In this document: positions 1 to 9,294 of the stretch, one piece after another
Layout: every line of letters starts with the position of its first letter
Position numbering within the stretch: the stretch's first letter is position 1
NCBI GenBank assembly: GCA_016710285.1
Contig: JADJXR010000001.1
Location: forward strand, 2,294,001-2,358,000
Direction of reading: 5' to 3'
Source of the DNA: Chlorobiota bacterium
Lineage (GTDB): Bacteria; Bacteroidota; Ignavibacteria; OLB7
DNA: 64,000 bases
Position numbers and translations under genes: made by a program
The notes under the pieces: generated by a model
The model's database searches: none
What the model saw: only the letters and a program-made list of their open reading frames with translations
Told to the model about the DNA's origin: nothing

Positions 1-74
1 GCATCAATATCAGGGGGGATTAACGGATTGATATTGGAGGGAACCCAATGGCGGGGGATGCAATCGGGCGGCGG

Positions 75-1553
75 TTATCGCCCCAGCATCACTTGGCCCG
101 TGGCCATTGGCTTCCCGTCAACGATCAGCTGAGCAAGGTAGGGCGCGGCGGGAAGCGAAGCTCCATCAATCGAAGCGTGGCCGTTGGATAGATAGCCTTC
201 CCCCACCTGCTGGCCAAGCAGGTTGAACAGCATCACCTTCCCTTCCGCGCTGCCGCCATTCCAGCGGAAGAGCAGCCGGTTGCTCTGCTTGTCGAAAGCC
301 GAAAGGAGTTTCAAGGTTCCGCCAGTGACAGGGTCCGATGGGGTCGCCGAGATAGCATCCCAATTCAGTGCTGCCGGAATAAGTTGGCCGCGTGCTTCGC
401 CGTTCGGGTTTGCGGCGGTGTGGAAATTGGCGTAGGTCCGCCCAGCAAGCAATTCGGCACGGTTTGCCGGTGCGGGAATGCCAGACTCTAGTGCCCACAA
501 GTTTGGATAACCCGCTTGATCCAGATCAAGCATCGTCCCTCCATTCGCGCCAGCGGCTCCGCGATGGATATGGGCGGCGGTGATTGCCCCGGTCAGCCCT
601 TCCACCACGAACTCTCCAAAAATTGGAAACTCCTGCGATGGCTCGCCAAACGCCAGTGTGATTCCGGTTCCTTCGGCAGATGTGGAGTTGGCGGGAACCT
701 CATTCTTGGCCGAAACAGCCGCAGTGAAGGCTGCGATGGGAATAACCTGCCCGCGGATCTCGCCATTCGGGTAGGTGTCGGTGTGGACGTTCAAGTAGAT
801 GTTTCCGCTACGGATGTCGGCGATGTCCTGATCGCTTAACCCGGTCCAGACCCCTTCCACCACCGAGTCGCCAACGCTGATTGGTAAGGCATGGACAACC
901 GGACCGGTTGAACCACGTGCGCCACGGTGGAAATGGGCCATGGTGGCTGGTCCGGTCATGCAGCACCAGCGGGCACGGTACCATGCGGTGCGGGTTTGCG
1001 GGTCCACGGTAATGGTTGCATCGCCGCTTCCGTCGGAGTCGTCGTGGGAAATCGGGGGGACTTCGTTGCCGGGGTCAAGCTGATAGACCCCGGCGTTCGG
1101 AAGCATCTCAACCTGCCCACGGATCTTTCCTTCCGGCACCTGCGCGGTGTGGATATTCACGTAGATCAATCCTTTCAGCAAGGAGTCAACGGTTGAAAGC
1201 GGGATATTCTCCCAAGTTCCGGTTGCCGTAAGCCGTGGGGCTTGGAAGCTGATGGTGTGGACGATGTCGCCGGTTGCGTCGGGGCCGCCACGGTGGAAAT
1301 GTGCGCCAGCGATTGCTTCCTCAAGTCCGGTAACGGTGATGCGGTACTGCAACGAGCGGGAGACGGGGTCGAATTGTGCAATCAGAATGCCGTATCCGGC
1401 ACCGGCAACCGGGGGATTTTGGTTGCTTCCGTTCAGCACCGCGACGTGGGTGGCACGGAAAGATTCTTGGGAAACCAACGATGCTGGCAGAGATAGCAGC
1501 AACAGCAATGGAAGAAAGCGGAACAGTGTGGGGAGGGTTCGCAAGGGTTTCAT
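75..1553 (-). CDS. Secreted triple-CHRD-domain protein with T9SS sorting domain
   Basis: The 492-residue product starts with a signal peptide (hydrophobic run at about residues 12-28, ending near SLVSQ). Three consecutive CHRD domains follow at about 35-150, 155-275 and 275-395. Each shows the family pattern: a NEVPP-like start, an AHFHRG or AHIHRG strand, and a final NIHT/NVHT/NFHT plus G-x-I/A-RGQ strand. Residues 420-492 resemble a T9SS type A C-terminal sorting domain (FNLLGQQV, then a LPAAPYLAQL-like strand). CHRD domains are known from chordin and many bacterial secreted proteins, and their ligand here is unknown. I infer export by T9SS to the cell surface or medium. The gene is co-directional with the LVIVD protein upstream of it, but a strong hairpin separates them. 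Confidence 0.9.
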   Translation of the reverse strand: MKPLRTLPTLFRFLPLLLLLSLPASLVSQESFRATHVAVLNGSNQNPPVAGAGYGILIAQFDPVSRSLQYRITVTGLEEAIAGAHFHRGGPDATGDIVHTISFQAPRLTATGTWENIPLSTVDSLLKGLIYVNIHTAQVPEGKIRGQVEMLPNAGVYQLDPGNEVPPISHDDSDGSGDATITVDPQTRTAWYRARWCCMTGPATMAHFHRGARGSTGPVVHALPISVGDSVVEGVWTGLSDQDIADIRSGNIYLNVHTDTYPNGEIRGQVIPIAAFTAAVSAKNEVPANSTSAEGTGITLAFGEPSQEFPIFGEFVVEGLTGAITAAHIHRGAAGANGGTMLDLDQAGYPNLWALESGIPAPANRAELLAGRTYANFHTAANPNGEARGQLIPAALNWDAISATPSDPVTGGTLKLLSAFDKQSNRLLFRWNGGSAEGKVMLFNLLGQQVGEGYLSNGHASIDGASLPAAPYLAQLIVDGKPMATGQVMLGR

Positions 1554-1614
1554 CGGTTCTTGCTTGGTTAGTGAATGGAATGTTGATAGAAAAGATGCGC
1601 CACAAGATAACGGA

Positions 1615-1647
1615 ATCAGGGGATGAAGATTGGCTTCATCCCCTGAT
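1615..1647 (-). terminator. Perfect 14-bp hairpin between LVIVD and CHRD genes
   Basis: Arms at 1615-1628 and 1634-1647 are perfect inverted repeats around a 5-base loop. It lies 24 bp past the stop of the LVIVD-repeat gene on the minus strand. No strong T-run follows, so it may be a terminator or an mRNA 3'-end stabiliser. Confidence 0.6.
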
Positions 1648-1671
1648 CGTTCTTGCTGCTTCCATCAGATC

Positions 1672-2805
1672 TCACGGAAGTGGAATGGTGCTGAACCGTT
1701 TTGGCTGCCGGATGTTGCTGATATCGTACAGGTGGTAGCCATCCTGGGCGGTCACCACCAGCAGGCTCCCGCTGGCAATCACGTCGTGGGGAATGATTCC
1801 GGTAATCTCGCCGATCTGCTGTGGGTTGTTGGGGTTTTGGGCATCCACCACCCGAACCCCTGCGGTGCCATCGCAGACGATCACGATGCCATCGCGCACG
1901 GTCAGTCCGTAGGGACCGGTCAGCGGCATGGAATGAATAAGCGTTGGTTGCTTGATATCGCTGATGTCCAGAATATCCATTTGGTTGGTAAATCCGCCAC
2001 ATGGGCTTCCGCCACGCAGGGTGATGTAGGCGCGGTTCCCTTCCACCACCACGGGGTCGCAGGTGCGGGCGTGGGTGAATTCGGAGACGAACGTCGGCTT
2101 GTTCGGGTCGTCCACATTCAGGATGTACATCCCGTTATTGGCACCAATAAATAAGTGGTTGCCGCTATGGAAGATCGTTTCGATGCCCCAGTTAATGGTG
2201 ACAGCGTTCCGATAGCGGGGGCGTGCTGGATCCTTGATGTCGAACACCAGGATGTTCGCCTCGTCCAGGCAGTACAAGTAATCCCCAACAATCATAAACC
2301 GCGCCAGTGACCCGGCTTTTCCCGATGCGGCGGCATCGCGCCCGCTGGACTGGGAAACCGGCGCATATACTGGCGATTCGGATTGGCTGCAACCGTTGCA
2401 TCCCGAGAAACCACCGGAGGAACCTTCTTCATCTATCTGGACGCCCTCCTCGATCCACCCATTCCCATACACTCGATTGAATACTTTCCCGATACTATCC
2501 ACTGCAATTGGAGCCGCAGGGTTGGAGATGTCGAAGACGATCAGGTCCTGCAAGCGGTCGGCATAGAGATAGCGGCCTTGCACGGCAACGTCGTTGTTCC
2601 CTTCCAGGATAATCTTCCCGATCTCTCGCGGATTGGAAGGGGTGGAAACATCATAGAAGTGGATACCCTCCCCTGGCGTAGTTCGGATGAGGGTTCGGTC
2701 TATCAGGTAGATTTTTGAGACAGCTCCGCTGGTCGCAAAGTCCTTCGTGTAGCCGAAGGAGAAGAATGCAGCAGCTAAGAGTAAAAGGATAGTTGAGTGT
2801 CGCAT
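1672..2805 (-). CDS. LVIVD-repeat beta-propeller-like secreted protein
   Basis: The 377-residue product has a signal peptide (MRHSTILLLLAAAFFSFGYT) and repeated LVIVD-type blades, such as LIVFDISNPAAPI, ILVFDIKDPARPR, MYILNVDDPNKPT, MDILDISDIKQPT and VRVVDAQNPNNPQ. LVIVD repeats are predicted to form a beta-propeller and occur in many bacterial surface proteins of unknown function. A CNGC motif lies mid-protein in a Ser/Gly-rich insert. The ATG at 2805 was chosen over the in-frame ATG at 2820 because it puts the signal peptide at the terminus and has GGAG upstream. No T9SS sorting domain is evident, so its final location is uncertain. Confidence 0.85.
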   Translation of the reverse strand: MRHSTILLLLAAAFFSFGYTKDFATSGAVSKIYLIDRTLIRTTPGEGIHFYDVSTPSNPREIGKIILEGNNDVAVQGRYLYADRLQDLIVFDISNPAAPIAVDSIGKVFNRVYGNGWIEEGVQIDEEGSSGGFSGCNGCSQSESPVYAPVSQSSGRDAAASGKAGSLARFMIVGDYLYCLDEANILVFDIKDPARPRYRNAVTINWGIETIFHSGNHLFIGANNGMYILNVDDPNKPTFVSEFTHARTCDPVVVEGNRAYITLRGGSPCGGFTNQMDILDISDIKQPTLIHSMPLTGPYGLTVRDGIVIVCDGTAGVRVVDAQNPNNPQQIGEITGIIPHDVIASGSLLVVTAQDGYHLYDISNIRQPKRFSTIPLP

Positions 2806-3034
2806 TTGGAATATCTCCATACTGTTCCTGGTTGCAATTCCCTACCAAGGTGGCTCCAAGACACCTGCCACTTATCAGTGTAACGCTGCTGCGGGGTGAA
2901 GGGGGTACAAAGATCGGATAGGCAGCTGTTACAATTTAGCCCTTCTCGTGCTGTGACTTTTTCCAAATGCGAGCCTCTTTATGGTAGTTACGGAACCATT
3001 GCCTCAACAATCCGATGGTTCTGTGGGTTTGGCT

Positions 3035-3071
3035 CTTCATGCCCCGGCTGCGGTTCCAGCCGGGGCTGAAG
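3035..3071. repeat. Stem-loop repeat, copy 1 (CGGTTC loop)
   Basis: The core GCTG-CGGTTC-CAGC is extended by CCCCG/CGGGG and an outer CTTCA/TGAAG pair. It is preceded by CTGTGGGTT at 3021-3029 and followed by AGGGTTT. Loop and flanks match copy 2, while the stem differs. Confidence 0.7.
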
Positions 3072-3252
3072 GGTTTCCAAGAGAGGAGCAAACAGGGGGG
3101 CTTGATAGATGAAATCTTTCATCTATGAATGAAAAACGTTTCTGTTACAATTCTGTTGGGGGTCGTGGTGTGATGTTCGATCTGGCACAATCGTTCTTAT
3201 GGCAAGGGGCAGAGCGTGTACCAACTCCGTCTGTATTCCTGTGGGTTATAAT

Positions 3253-3290
3253 CCTCCATCCCTCGCTGCGGTTCCAGCGAAGGATGGAGG
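3253..3290. repeat. Stem-loop repeat, copy 2 (CGGTTC loop)
   Basis: Arms 3253-3268 and 3275-3290 (16 bp, one mismatch) enclose the loop CGGTTC. It shares the preceding CTGTGGGTT (3239-3247), the GCTG...CAGC core and the trailing AGGGTTT with copy 1, 218 bp upstream. The outer stem bases differ but remain paired. Confidence 0.7.
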
Positions 3291-3577
3291 GTTTGTATTC
3301 TGCCATGCATAGTGATATATAAAAATTGCACTGCAGTTTTAAGTGATCGAGAAGAAGAGACATAGGTTCTCAACTTCAAAAAAAATGTAACCATCGCAAA
3401 ACAATTAGCTCCTGTGGAAACCTTTTCTTGAACACTGGGTTCTGGCCATAGTTGAGTGTATCAATCCCACCTCTCCAATCTTCGAACTCAACATCTATCA
3501 GTGCCATTCAAGCCAATAGAGATATAACAGTGACAGGCCTTACGAATACTCAATCATTAACTTTTGGAGACGCATTC

Positions 3578-4153
3578 ATGCACTTCAGAAAAATCCTTAC
3601 CACGTTTGTTCTGGCCTTACTGGCCGGAACTGGGCTAATGGCCCAAACGCCGGGGACTAATCCCCCCATGGTGAAGATTCCGTGGAACAACTACCTTCCA
3701 CAGAGGATCCCAAACAACTTCCAAACCATCATCGGATCGGCGGGTACCTATTTGATACCCAATACCGCTAATACGTATGGTGGTTCGCAGAATTACAACT
3801 TCAACGTTACGGCTTCGCCGTATGACGGATTCCCAATCTTCTTCCTTGGCAACTACTACTCAACCGTCCAGGTTGACGTTGCTGGGTACATTGGCTTTAA
3901 CCAAGCGAACTATAATGGCTATGGTTGGGGCTTGGGTTCGAACTCCCCTAACCTTAACTATCAGCAAGGCATCTGGAATCCATCATGGTATTCCTACGAT
4001 GACCATGTATTGTGGGCCTATTGGAGCGATCTCCGCTCAAGCGGTGTGACATCGCCTACCGGTGGTGTCTATTACCGTGTTGATGGAGTTTCACCAAACC
4101 GTGTGATGACCTTCGAGTGCAAACTCGATCAACCGCACCAAGCCAACCGATAA
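3578..4153 (+). CDS. Giant cargo protein, fragment 1 (signal peptide, N-terminal domain)
   Basis: This 191-residue open frame has a Sec signal peptide followed by a Tyr/Asn-rich beta domain (YYSTVQVDVAGYIGFNQANY and a later VYYRVDGVSPNRVMTFE strand). The latter is the usual N-terminal surface-protein module that assesses aspect and width in such cargo. It ends prematurely at TAA 4151-4153. The coding signal continues in the next frame (PTDNPQYTLGYG). Confidence 0.7.
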   Translation: MHFRKILTTFVLALLAGTGLMAQTPGTNPPMVKIPWNNYLPQRIPNNFQTIIGSAGTYLIPNTANTYGGSQNYNFNVTASPYDGFPIFFLGNYYSTVQVDVAGYIGFNQANYNGYGWGLGSNSPNLNYQQGIWNPSWYSYDDHVLWAYWSDLRSSGVTSPTGGVYYRVDGVSPNRVMTFECKLDQPHQANR

Positions 4154-4166
4154 CCCCCAATACACC

Positions 4167-6578
4167 TTGGGTTATGGTGCATTGGTCGGTATCAAAAACT
4201 TGGGACAGCAGACTGCCTACAGCACCAGCCCAACCACTCCCCCACCAGTGAATGACGAGAGCAAGTTCCTAGTGCTGCTCGATCCGTCGCAGGTGCCAGA
4301 TACGGTTGCTATTACAACCGCTCGTACCTTCTACTATGCGAACGTCTACTACCAGTTCCCGGAACTGTATGCGTACTACATGAGCTATGCAGGTAATCCG
4401 TACGTGTACTACCGTGCTTCCCCATACTGGCACTATCAGTTCCCGACAGAGAATGGTCAGCAGATCGGCTACCGCCTGACCCCGTTGATGGATGATGTCA
4501 CCCCAGACTCGTTGTGGTTCACCCCAGAACGCAAAGCCAACGTCTACCTTGGTGGTTCCTCGATCACCATTAATGCCCAGTTTACCAACTTCGGCAAGAA
4601 CGTTCGCCAAAACGTTCCGGTCAAAGCCTTGATCTATCGTGACCAAGACTTGGTCAACCCCGTGGCAACCGCCACCGGAACCGCATTCACGACGGCAACC
4701 GCTCAGCTTGGTAAGTCTCAGGTAACCCTTACTCCTACCTTGACCGCACCGTTGATGGATGTTCCCGGTATCTATACCGTGAAAGTCATTTCCCTGTTGG
4801 ATATTGACCAGGATATACTCAACGATACCTTGACCGGTCAGTTCTCCATCTCGTTGCCAAACGACGTTGCTGTGTGGACACTGCTGCAACCGTACGAGAA
4901 CAAGCTGCCGCTGAAGTATCAGTATCCTCTCGGTGTCGGCGTCCCGATTGAGGTACGATTCCTGAACGCTGGATTCAACTCACAGAAAGATGTGCCGGTT
5001 GGATATTGGATTTTTGATGAGAACGGCAACAAAGTCGGCGAAGGCCAGACGATCGTCCCAGGAACATGGGATCCTTCAACCTTCCGCGACATCAACATGC
5101 CGACGTGGACCCCGACAAAGCCGGGTCACTACTTCGTCAAGATTTACACGAACCTCAGCAACGATCAGAACCGTCTGAACGATACGCTGCTGAAATGGCC
5201 AAAGCTCGGGTTCCCATTTGATGCGAACTATGAGATTGAGCTGATGGCGTTGCCGGCAGGTATTGCACCACACTCGCCGCAGGAGTTCCAGTCGTATCCT
5301 GATGGTCGTCCGATTCCGGTGCTTGTCAATGCCACCAACAGCGGCATTGCCGATGCTACGAACGTCCCGGCAACGGTAACGATCAAGAACGCTGCTGGCA
5401 ATGTGGTCTATACACGCCAAACAACCATCTTGACCGTGCCAAGCGGCAACAGTACGGTTCGCCAAGAGTTTCCCGACTTCATCCCGAACGGAGCAGGCGA
5501 GTACTGCTTGACGGTGACGGTGAACGATCCGCAAGACCCGGTGACGGAGAACAACTCGACGACCTGGTGCTTCAACGTGAAGGCACGCTACGCAGGGGTG
5601 TACCGTGTTGGGTTCGGCGAGCACTTCCGCACGATCCGGGAAGCCTGGGACTCGGTCAGCACCTACGGTGTTGGCGGCCCGGTGACGCTGGAACTGGTGG
5701 ACGACAGCTACACGGTCCAACCAACCAATAACGACCCATCGCAGCCAGCGTTGGATATGCGTGGATACGTCGTTGGATTGGGAGCGAACAACCCGATCAC
5801 GTGGCGGCCGGTTGCCGGCAAGACGAACGTGACGGTCAACCTGAAATCGCCATCGGGCATCGGCATCTGGTACGGCCAGAAGGATACCTCGAACCCGAGC
5901 GGATACGTCACGTGGGATGGTGGAACCAACAAGGTGCTGCGGTTCGTGCTGGAGAACACAACAGCAACGAACGTCAGCGGATACAAGCGTTTGGCGATCC
6001 CGTTCTATTTGGGCCAGGGTGCCTCCAACTACAAGGTGCTCAACAGCCGGATCGAGCCAGCAAGCGGGAACACGTGGAGCCTGAAGAACACGGCCAGCAC
6101 GGTGACGATTCCAAGCTACAACCAGTCGTTCAACACGTTCACGTTTGTGGATGACTTGGCGCAGGTGATGTCAGCCGGTGTGATGCTTCGGAACTCGGCA
6201 CCGATTGACGGAGCCACAGGAACGAACTCGCAAAAGCGCGACACGCTTCGGAACCAGAACAACGTGATCAGCGGGAACGTGATCCGTGACTTCGGCATGG
6301 GAATCGCCTCGGTGGGAGCCGGACCGCTGTACGTGGTTGACCTTGGTGCCTACGTGGAGTACACGAACCAGAACAACCAGTACACCGGGAACCAGATTTG
6401 GAACTCAGGTCGTGCGGGTGTGACGTTGGTGTATGAGAAGAACTCGGTGGTGAGCGACAACTGGATCAACGGTGTTGCGAACACGTCGAAGACGATGTTG
6501 CATGGCGTTGGCATTGCGATCACCAGCGGTGGGGAACGCCTCGAACAACCGTGGGTACTCGAGCGACATCACGATTGA
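4167..6578 (+). CDS. Giant cargo protein, fragment 2 (CARDB-like and first beta-helix part)
   Basis: The frame is open from 4110, and TTG at 4167 is only a nominal start. It encodes several CARDB-like repeats (typical end: ILNDTLTGQFSI or RLNDTLLKWP) and then the start of the beta-helix (FGEHFRTIREAWDSVSTYG onwards). After about 6530 the frame leaves the coding track and reaches a stop at 6578. Confidence 0.7.
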   Translation: MGYGALVGIKNLGQQTAYSTSPTTPPPVNDESKFLVLLDPSQVPDTVAITTARTFYYANVYYQFPELYAYYMSYAGNPYVYYRASPYWHYQFPTENGQQIGYRLTPLMDDVTPDSLWFTPERKANVYLGGSSITINAQFTNFGKNVRQNVPVKALIYRDQDLVNPVATATGTAFTTATAQLGKSQVTLTPTLTAPLMDVPGIYTVKVISLLDIDQDILNDTLTGQFSISLPNDVAVWTLLQPYENKLPLKYQYPLGVGVPIEVRFLNAGFNSQKDVPVGYWIFDENGNKVGEGQTIVPGTWDPSTFRDINMPTWTPTKPGHYFVKIYTNLSNDQNRLNDTLLKWPKLGFPFDANYEIELMALPAGIAPHSPQEFQSYPDGRPIPVLVNATNSGIADATNVPATVTIKNAAGNVVYTRQTTILTVPSGNSTVRQEFPDFIPNGAGEYCLTVTVNDPQDPVTENNSTTWCFNVKARYAGVYRVGFGEHFRTIREAWDSVSTYGVGGPVTLELVDDSYTVQPTNNDPSQPALDMRGYVVGLGANNPITWRPVAGKTNVTVNLKSPSGIGIWYGQKDTSNPSGYVTWDGGTNKVLRFVLENTTATNVSGYKRLAIPFYLGQGASNYKVLNSRIEPASGNTWSLKNTASTVTIPSYNQSFNTFTFVDDLAQVMSAGVMLRNSAPIDGATGTNSQKRDTLRNQNNVISGNVIRDFGMGIASVGAGPLYVVDLGAYVEYTNQNNQYTGNQIWNSGRAGVTLVYEKNSVVSDNWINGVANTSKTMLHGVGIAITSGGERLEQPWVLERHHD

Positions 6579-7032
6579 GCGGAACCGGATTGCAAACATC
6601 AGCACAGTTGTTGGAGTCAGCGGTGGTATCGCTGCCGACATCAACGAGAACGTGTTTGTGTCGCCATCGAACCGGACGTACCGATTCCCGAACAACGGGG
6701 CATCGAACCTGAAGGTATCGAACAACATGATTTGGAACTATTGTGGGGGCAGCACCCTTGCAGCCATTGCGATCACGCCAGAAGGGACGAACCGTCTGGA
6801 CTTCGTGATGACGGGGAACCAGGTCAACAACAACACGATCTACAACACAAGTGCCTGCAACATGCAAGCGGTGGAGTACGGGATTTTGATGGACCGTGCG
6901 CAAGGCTCGGTTCAGAACAACATCGTGGCGTTGACAGGAACCAACAATCCAACCGCACTTCGGTTGGTGGGATCGGAGTTGAAGACGAAGCTGATCTCGA
7001 ACCACAATATTCTGTGGTACCGAACGGGATGA
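6531..7032 (+). CDS. Giant cargo protein, fragment 3 (beta-helix rungs)
   Basis: The coding frame resumes as GNASNNRGYSSDITIERNRI and continues through beta-helix rungs to HNILWYRTG, where a stop follows a one-base loss. No independent start or ribosome site is visible, so this is an internal piece of the gene. Confidence 0.65.
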
Positions 7033-9197
7033 CGGGATCGTTGCAGAACCTGTCAGCACAAGGGTACAAGATTCCATCGCCACCAGTGGCGACGAACCTG
7101 AACCAATGGCGGTACCTGACGGGAATGGACATGAACTCGATGCAGGGTGACATCACCCAAGAGTTCGTCTCGACGTATTCAGGTGGCGTTGACCTGCACA
7201 TCCAACCGATGTACCGTGGTTCGATTGCGAACAACCGCGGGACGAAGGTTGCGGGGTTGACGAACGACATTGACATGGAGCCACGCGGCTCGGCAGCATT
7301 GAACGGTCGGTACGACATCGGAGCCGACGAGTTCACGGGTCACATCCGCAACCACGATGTGATGGCCGAGGACATCTTGGGACCGGTGGGGTATCGTGCC
7401 TCAAGCGGCCAGTTTAGTGATGCAGAGTACATGATGGTTGACACGGCGGTGAGCCTTGTGGGACGCCTGCGGAACGTGGGTGGCCAGCCGGTGCCATCGA
7501 ACGCAGCAACGATGACGGTGCAACGGTGGACGGGGACAACGTGGGTGACGGTTGCGACAATGAACAAGAGCGCAAGTGTGGACGTGAGCGAGCAGCGGAA
7601 CGTGGCGTTCGGGATGTTCATGCCGCAGACGCTTCGCGAGTTGGGCCAAAGCGATCCATACTACGGCCAGGATGCGAACGTGAGTCCGCTGTACCGCCTG
7701 CAGTTGCGGAGCGGAACGGACGACAACGTGACGAACAACCGGTACGAGAAGATCGTGCGGTTCTACGTGTTGCGTGCAACGCGCCGTGTGTTGGTATCGG
7801 TCGAGAGCTACCAGCCATCGAACGTGACGAACAGCGGGATCAGCGACCCAGTGGTTCTTGGGAACAAACTGAACGCGGACTCGGTGATCAGCGCGATGAA
7901 TCAGATCGCCTGGGATCGGACGAACGGGCTTGGAACGGAAGACTTCGACATCTTCCAACGTGATATGTGGCCAAAGGAGAACCTGGACTTCCGCCCATGG
8001 AAGACGGTGATCTGGGCACAAGGCGAGGAAGCCGAAGGGTTGGAAGCTGAAGAGCGTGCAGCATTGAAGAGCGCGCTGGAAAGCCGCACGATGAAGGACA
8101 AGACGAACCTTCTGATTGCAGGTCAGGACGTAGCACGGAAGCACGACGTGGTGTTGACGGCTGGGAACGGTCAGATTGCCGACAAGGAGTTCGTGAACAA
8201 CTACCTGCGTGCAACGTACTCGAAGCCGACGCAGCCAGCGAACTACAGCGGGTTGCGGATCAAGGGGATCGCATTGTCGCCGAACAAGTTCGAGATGATC
8301 CAAGGGACTGGAGTGACGAACGATCTGCCACCGATGCCAGGAGTGCTGAAAGTGACAGTGAACTCTGACGGAGTGGCGAAGTCATCGCATCAGTACATAG
8401 ACTTGCCACCGGTGCCGGATCCAACGATCCGTCAGGACACGACGGCGGGAGTGGCATCGAAGGGAGTGAAGAAGCAGGTGGTGTACTACGCGTTCGACTG
8501 GCGTCACGCAGGTCGGTTCTGGCCGGAGCCAACGCAGAGCGGCGTGAAGCGGTTGGTGTTGGCAGGGTTGGACTTCTTCGGATACAACACATCGGAAGTG
8601 TTGCCGATCAAGCTGTCGTCGTTCGCGGCACAGCAGACGGGTCGCCGTCAGGTGACGGTGGAGTGGACGACAGCCGGGGAGGAGAACGTGAGCGCGATGG
8701 AGATCCAGCGTGCCGAGGTGATGGAAGCCGTGACGGGTGACGTGGTCGGGGAGTTCAGCGTGGTAGATCGCCAGGCAGGTCGCGGAACAGCGACGGTGGG
8801 AGCGGAGTACCGGACAGTGGATGGTGGAGTTGTGGGTGGCCGGACGTACATCTACCGGTTGGTGACGGTGAACACGGACGGGACAGTGGAGATCAACGAC
8901 CAGCGTCAGGTGAAGGTAAGCGGCGATGAGGCGATGAGCCTAAGCGTGGTGGTGGCCCCGAACCCGATGGTGGATCGTGGAAGCGTGCAAGTGGAGTTGG
9001 CAGAAGGTGGCGAAGGCCGGATCGTGCTGTACGACGCAAGCGGGAAGGAGGTAAGCGAGGTGTACAGCGGGGCGATAGTGAGTGGAGTGACAGAATACTC
9101 GTTGCCAGTGAGCGAGTTGGCGAGCGGAACGTACACCGTACGGATCGAAGTGGCGGGCCAAAGCCCAGTGGTGAAGAGCGTAGTGGTGAAGAAGTAA
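7029..9197 (+). CDS. Giant cargo protein, fragment 4 (C-terminal part with T9SS sorting domain)
   Basis: The coding frame resumes at about 7020 (PNGMTGSLQNL); the ATG at 7029 is internal. The fragment carries the end of the beta-helix (DIDMEPRGSAALNGRYDIGADEF, typical of these proteins), a Rossmann-like stretch (VLVSVESYQ...NLLIAGQDVARKHD), a FN3-like WTTAGEENVSAMEIQRAE module and the T9SS sorting domain at about the last 80 residues. Thr is encoded almost only by ACG/ACA and Val mostly by GTG, unlike neighbouring genes. Confidence 0.75.
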   Translation: MTGSLQNLSAQGYKIPSPPVATNLNQWRYLTGMDMNSMQGDITQEFVSTYSGGVDLHIQPMYRGSIANNRGTKVAGLTNDIDMEPRGSAALNGRYDIGADEFTGHIRNHDVMAEDILGPVGYRASSGQFSDAEYMMVDTAVSLVGRLRNVGGQPVPSNAATMTVQRWTGTTWVTVATMNKSASVDVSEQRNVAFGMFMPQTLRELGQSDPYYGQDANVSPLYRLQLRSGTDDNVTNNRYEKIVRFYVLRATRRVLVSVESYQPSNVTNSGISDPVVLGNKLNADSVISAMNQIAWDRTNGLGTEDFDIFQRDMWPKENLDFRPWKTVIWAQGEEAEGLEAEERAALKSALESRTMKDKTNLLIAGQDVARKHDVVLTAGNGQIADKEFVNNYLRATYSKPTQPANYSGLRIKGIALSPNKFEMIQGTGVTNDLPPMPGVLKVTVNSDGVAKSSHQYIDLPPVPDPTIRQDTTAGVASKGVKKQVVYYAFDWRHAGRFWPEPTQSGVKRLVLAGLDFFGYNTSEVLPIKLSSFAAQQTGRRQVTVEWTTAGEENVSAMEIQRAEVMEAVTGDVVGEFSVVDRQAGRGTATVGAEYRTVDGGVVGGRTYIYRLVTVNTDGTVEINDQRQVKVSGDEAMSLSVVVAPNPMVDRGSVQVELAEGGEGRIVLYDASGKEVSEVYSGAIVSGVTEYSLPVSELASGTYTVRIEVAGQSPVVKSVVVKK

Positions 9198-9250
9198 AGG
9201 AACGAACCTCCCCCCCTCCGCAAGGGGGGGGAGAAGGATAAACAGAATAC

Positions 9251-9294
9251 CCAAGCGGCCACCAGCACCCAGCTGGTGGCCGCTTGGCGTTTTT
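9251..9294 (+). terminator. Rho-independent terminator of the giant cargo gene
   Basis: A perfect 16-bp stem (9251-9266 with 9272-9287) encloses the loop ACCCA and is followed by CG and TTTTT at 9290-9294. It lies 54 bp after the stop codon at 9197. Confidence 0.92.

Larger units (their letters stand above)
2806..3577. other. Divergent intergenic region with two hairpin repeats
   Basis: About 770 bp separate the LVIVD gene (minus) from the giant beta-helix gene (plus). No convincing gene is present; the short open frames lack coding character. It contains two related stem-loop repeats (3035-3071 and 3253-3290, listed separately) and should hold the promoters of both flanking genes. A GGAG Shine-Dalgarno-like motif lies just before the ATG at 3578. 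Confidence 0.6.
3578..9197 (+). pseudogene. Giant T9SS cargo protein (CARDB-like + parallel beta-helix), broken by three frameshifts
   Basis: Four consecutive open frames join into one protein of about 1,870 residues. The N-terminus is a signal peptide (MHFRKILTTFVLALLAGTGLMAQ). CARDB-like beta-sandwich repeats follow in the 4.5-5.6 kb part (ITINAQFTNFGKNVRQNVPV and similar). A right-handed parallel beta-helix spans about 5.6-7.3 kb (repeated NNxI, SNNMIWN, GNQVNNNTIYN rungs). The C-terminus has the LPIKLSSFAA...VTVEWTTAGEENVSAMEIQRA module and a T9SS type A sorting domain ending VKSVVVKK. Frame changes occur at 4107-4153 (one extra base), near 6530 (extra G in a GGGG run) and near 7020 (missing C in a CC run). 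All are repairable by one base, so sequencing error is as likely as true decay. I infer a cell-surface adhesin or carbohydrate-interacting role. Confidence 0.85.

Noticed and set aside
2821..3577. Small genes in the divergent gap (for example 3125-3322)
   Set aside because: The frames run through the hairpin repeats, lack ribosome sites and have no protein-like composition.
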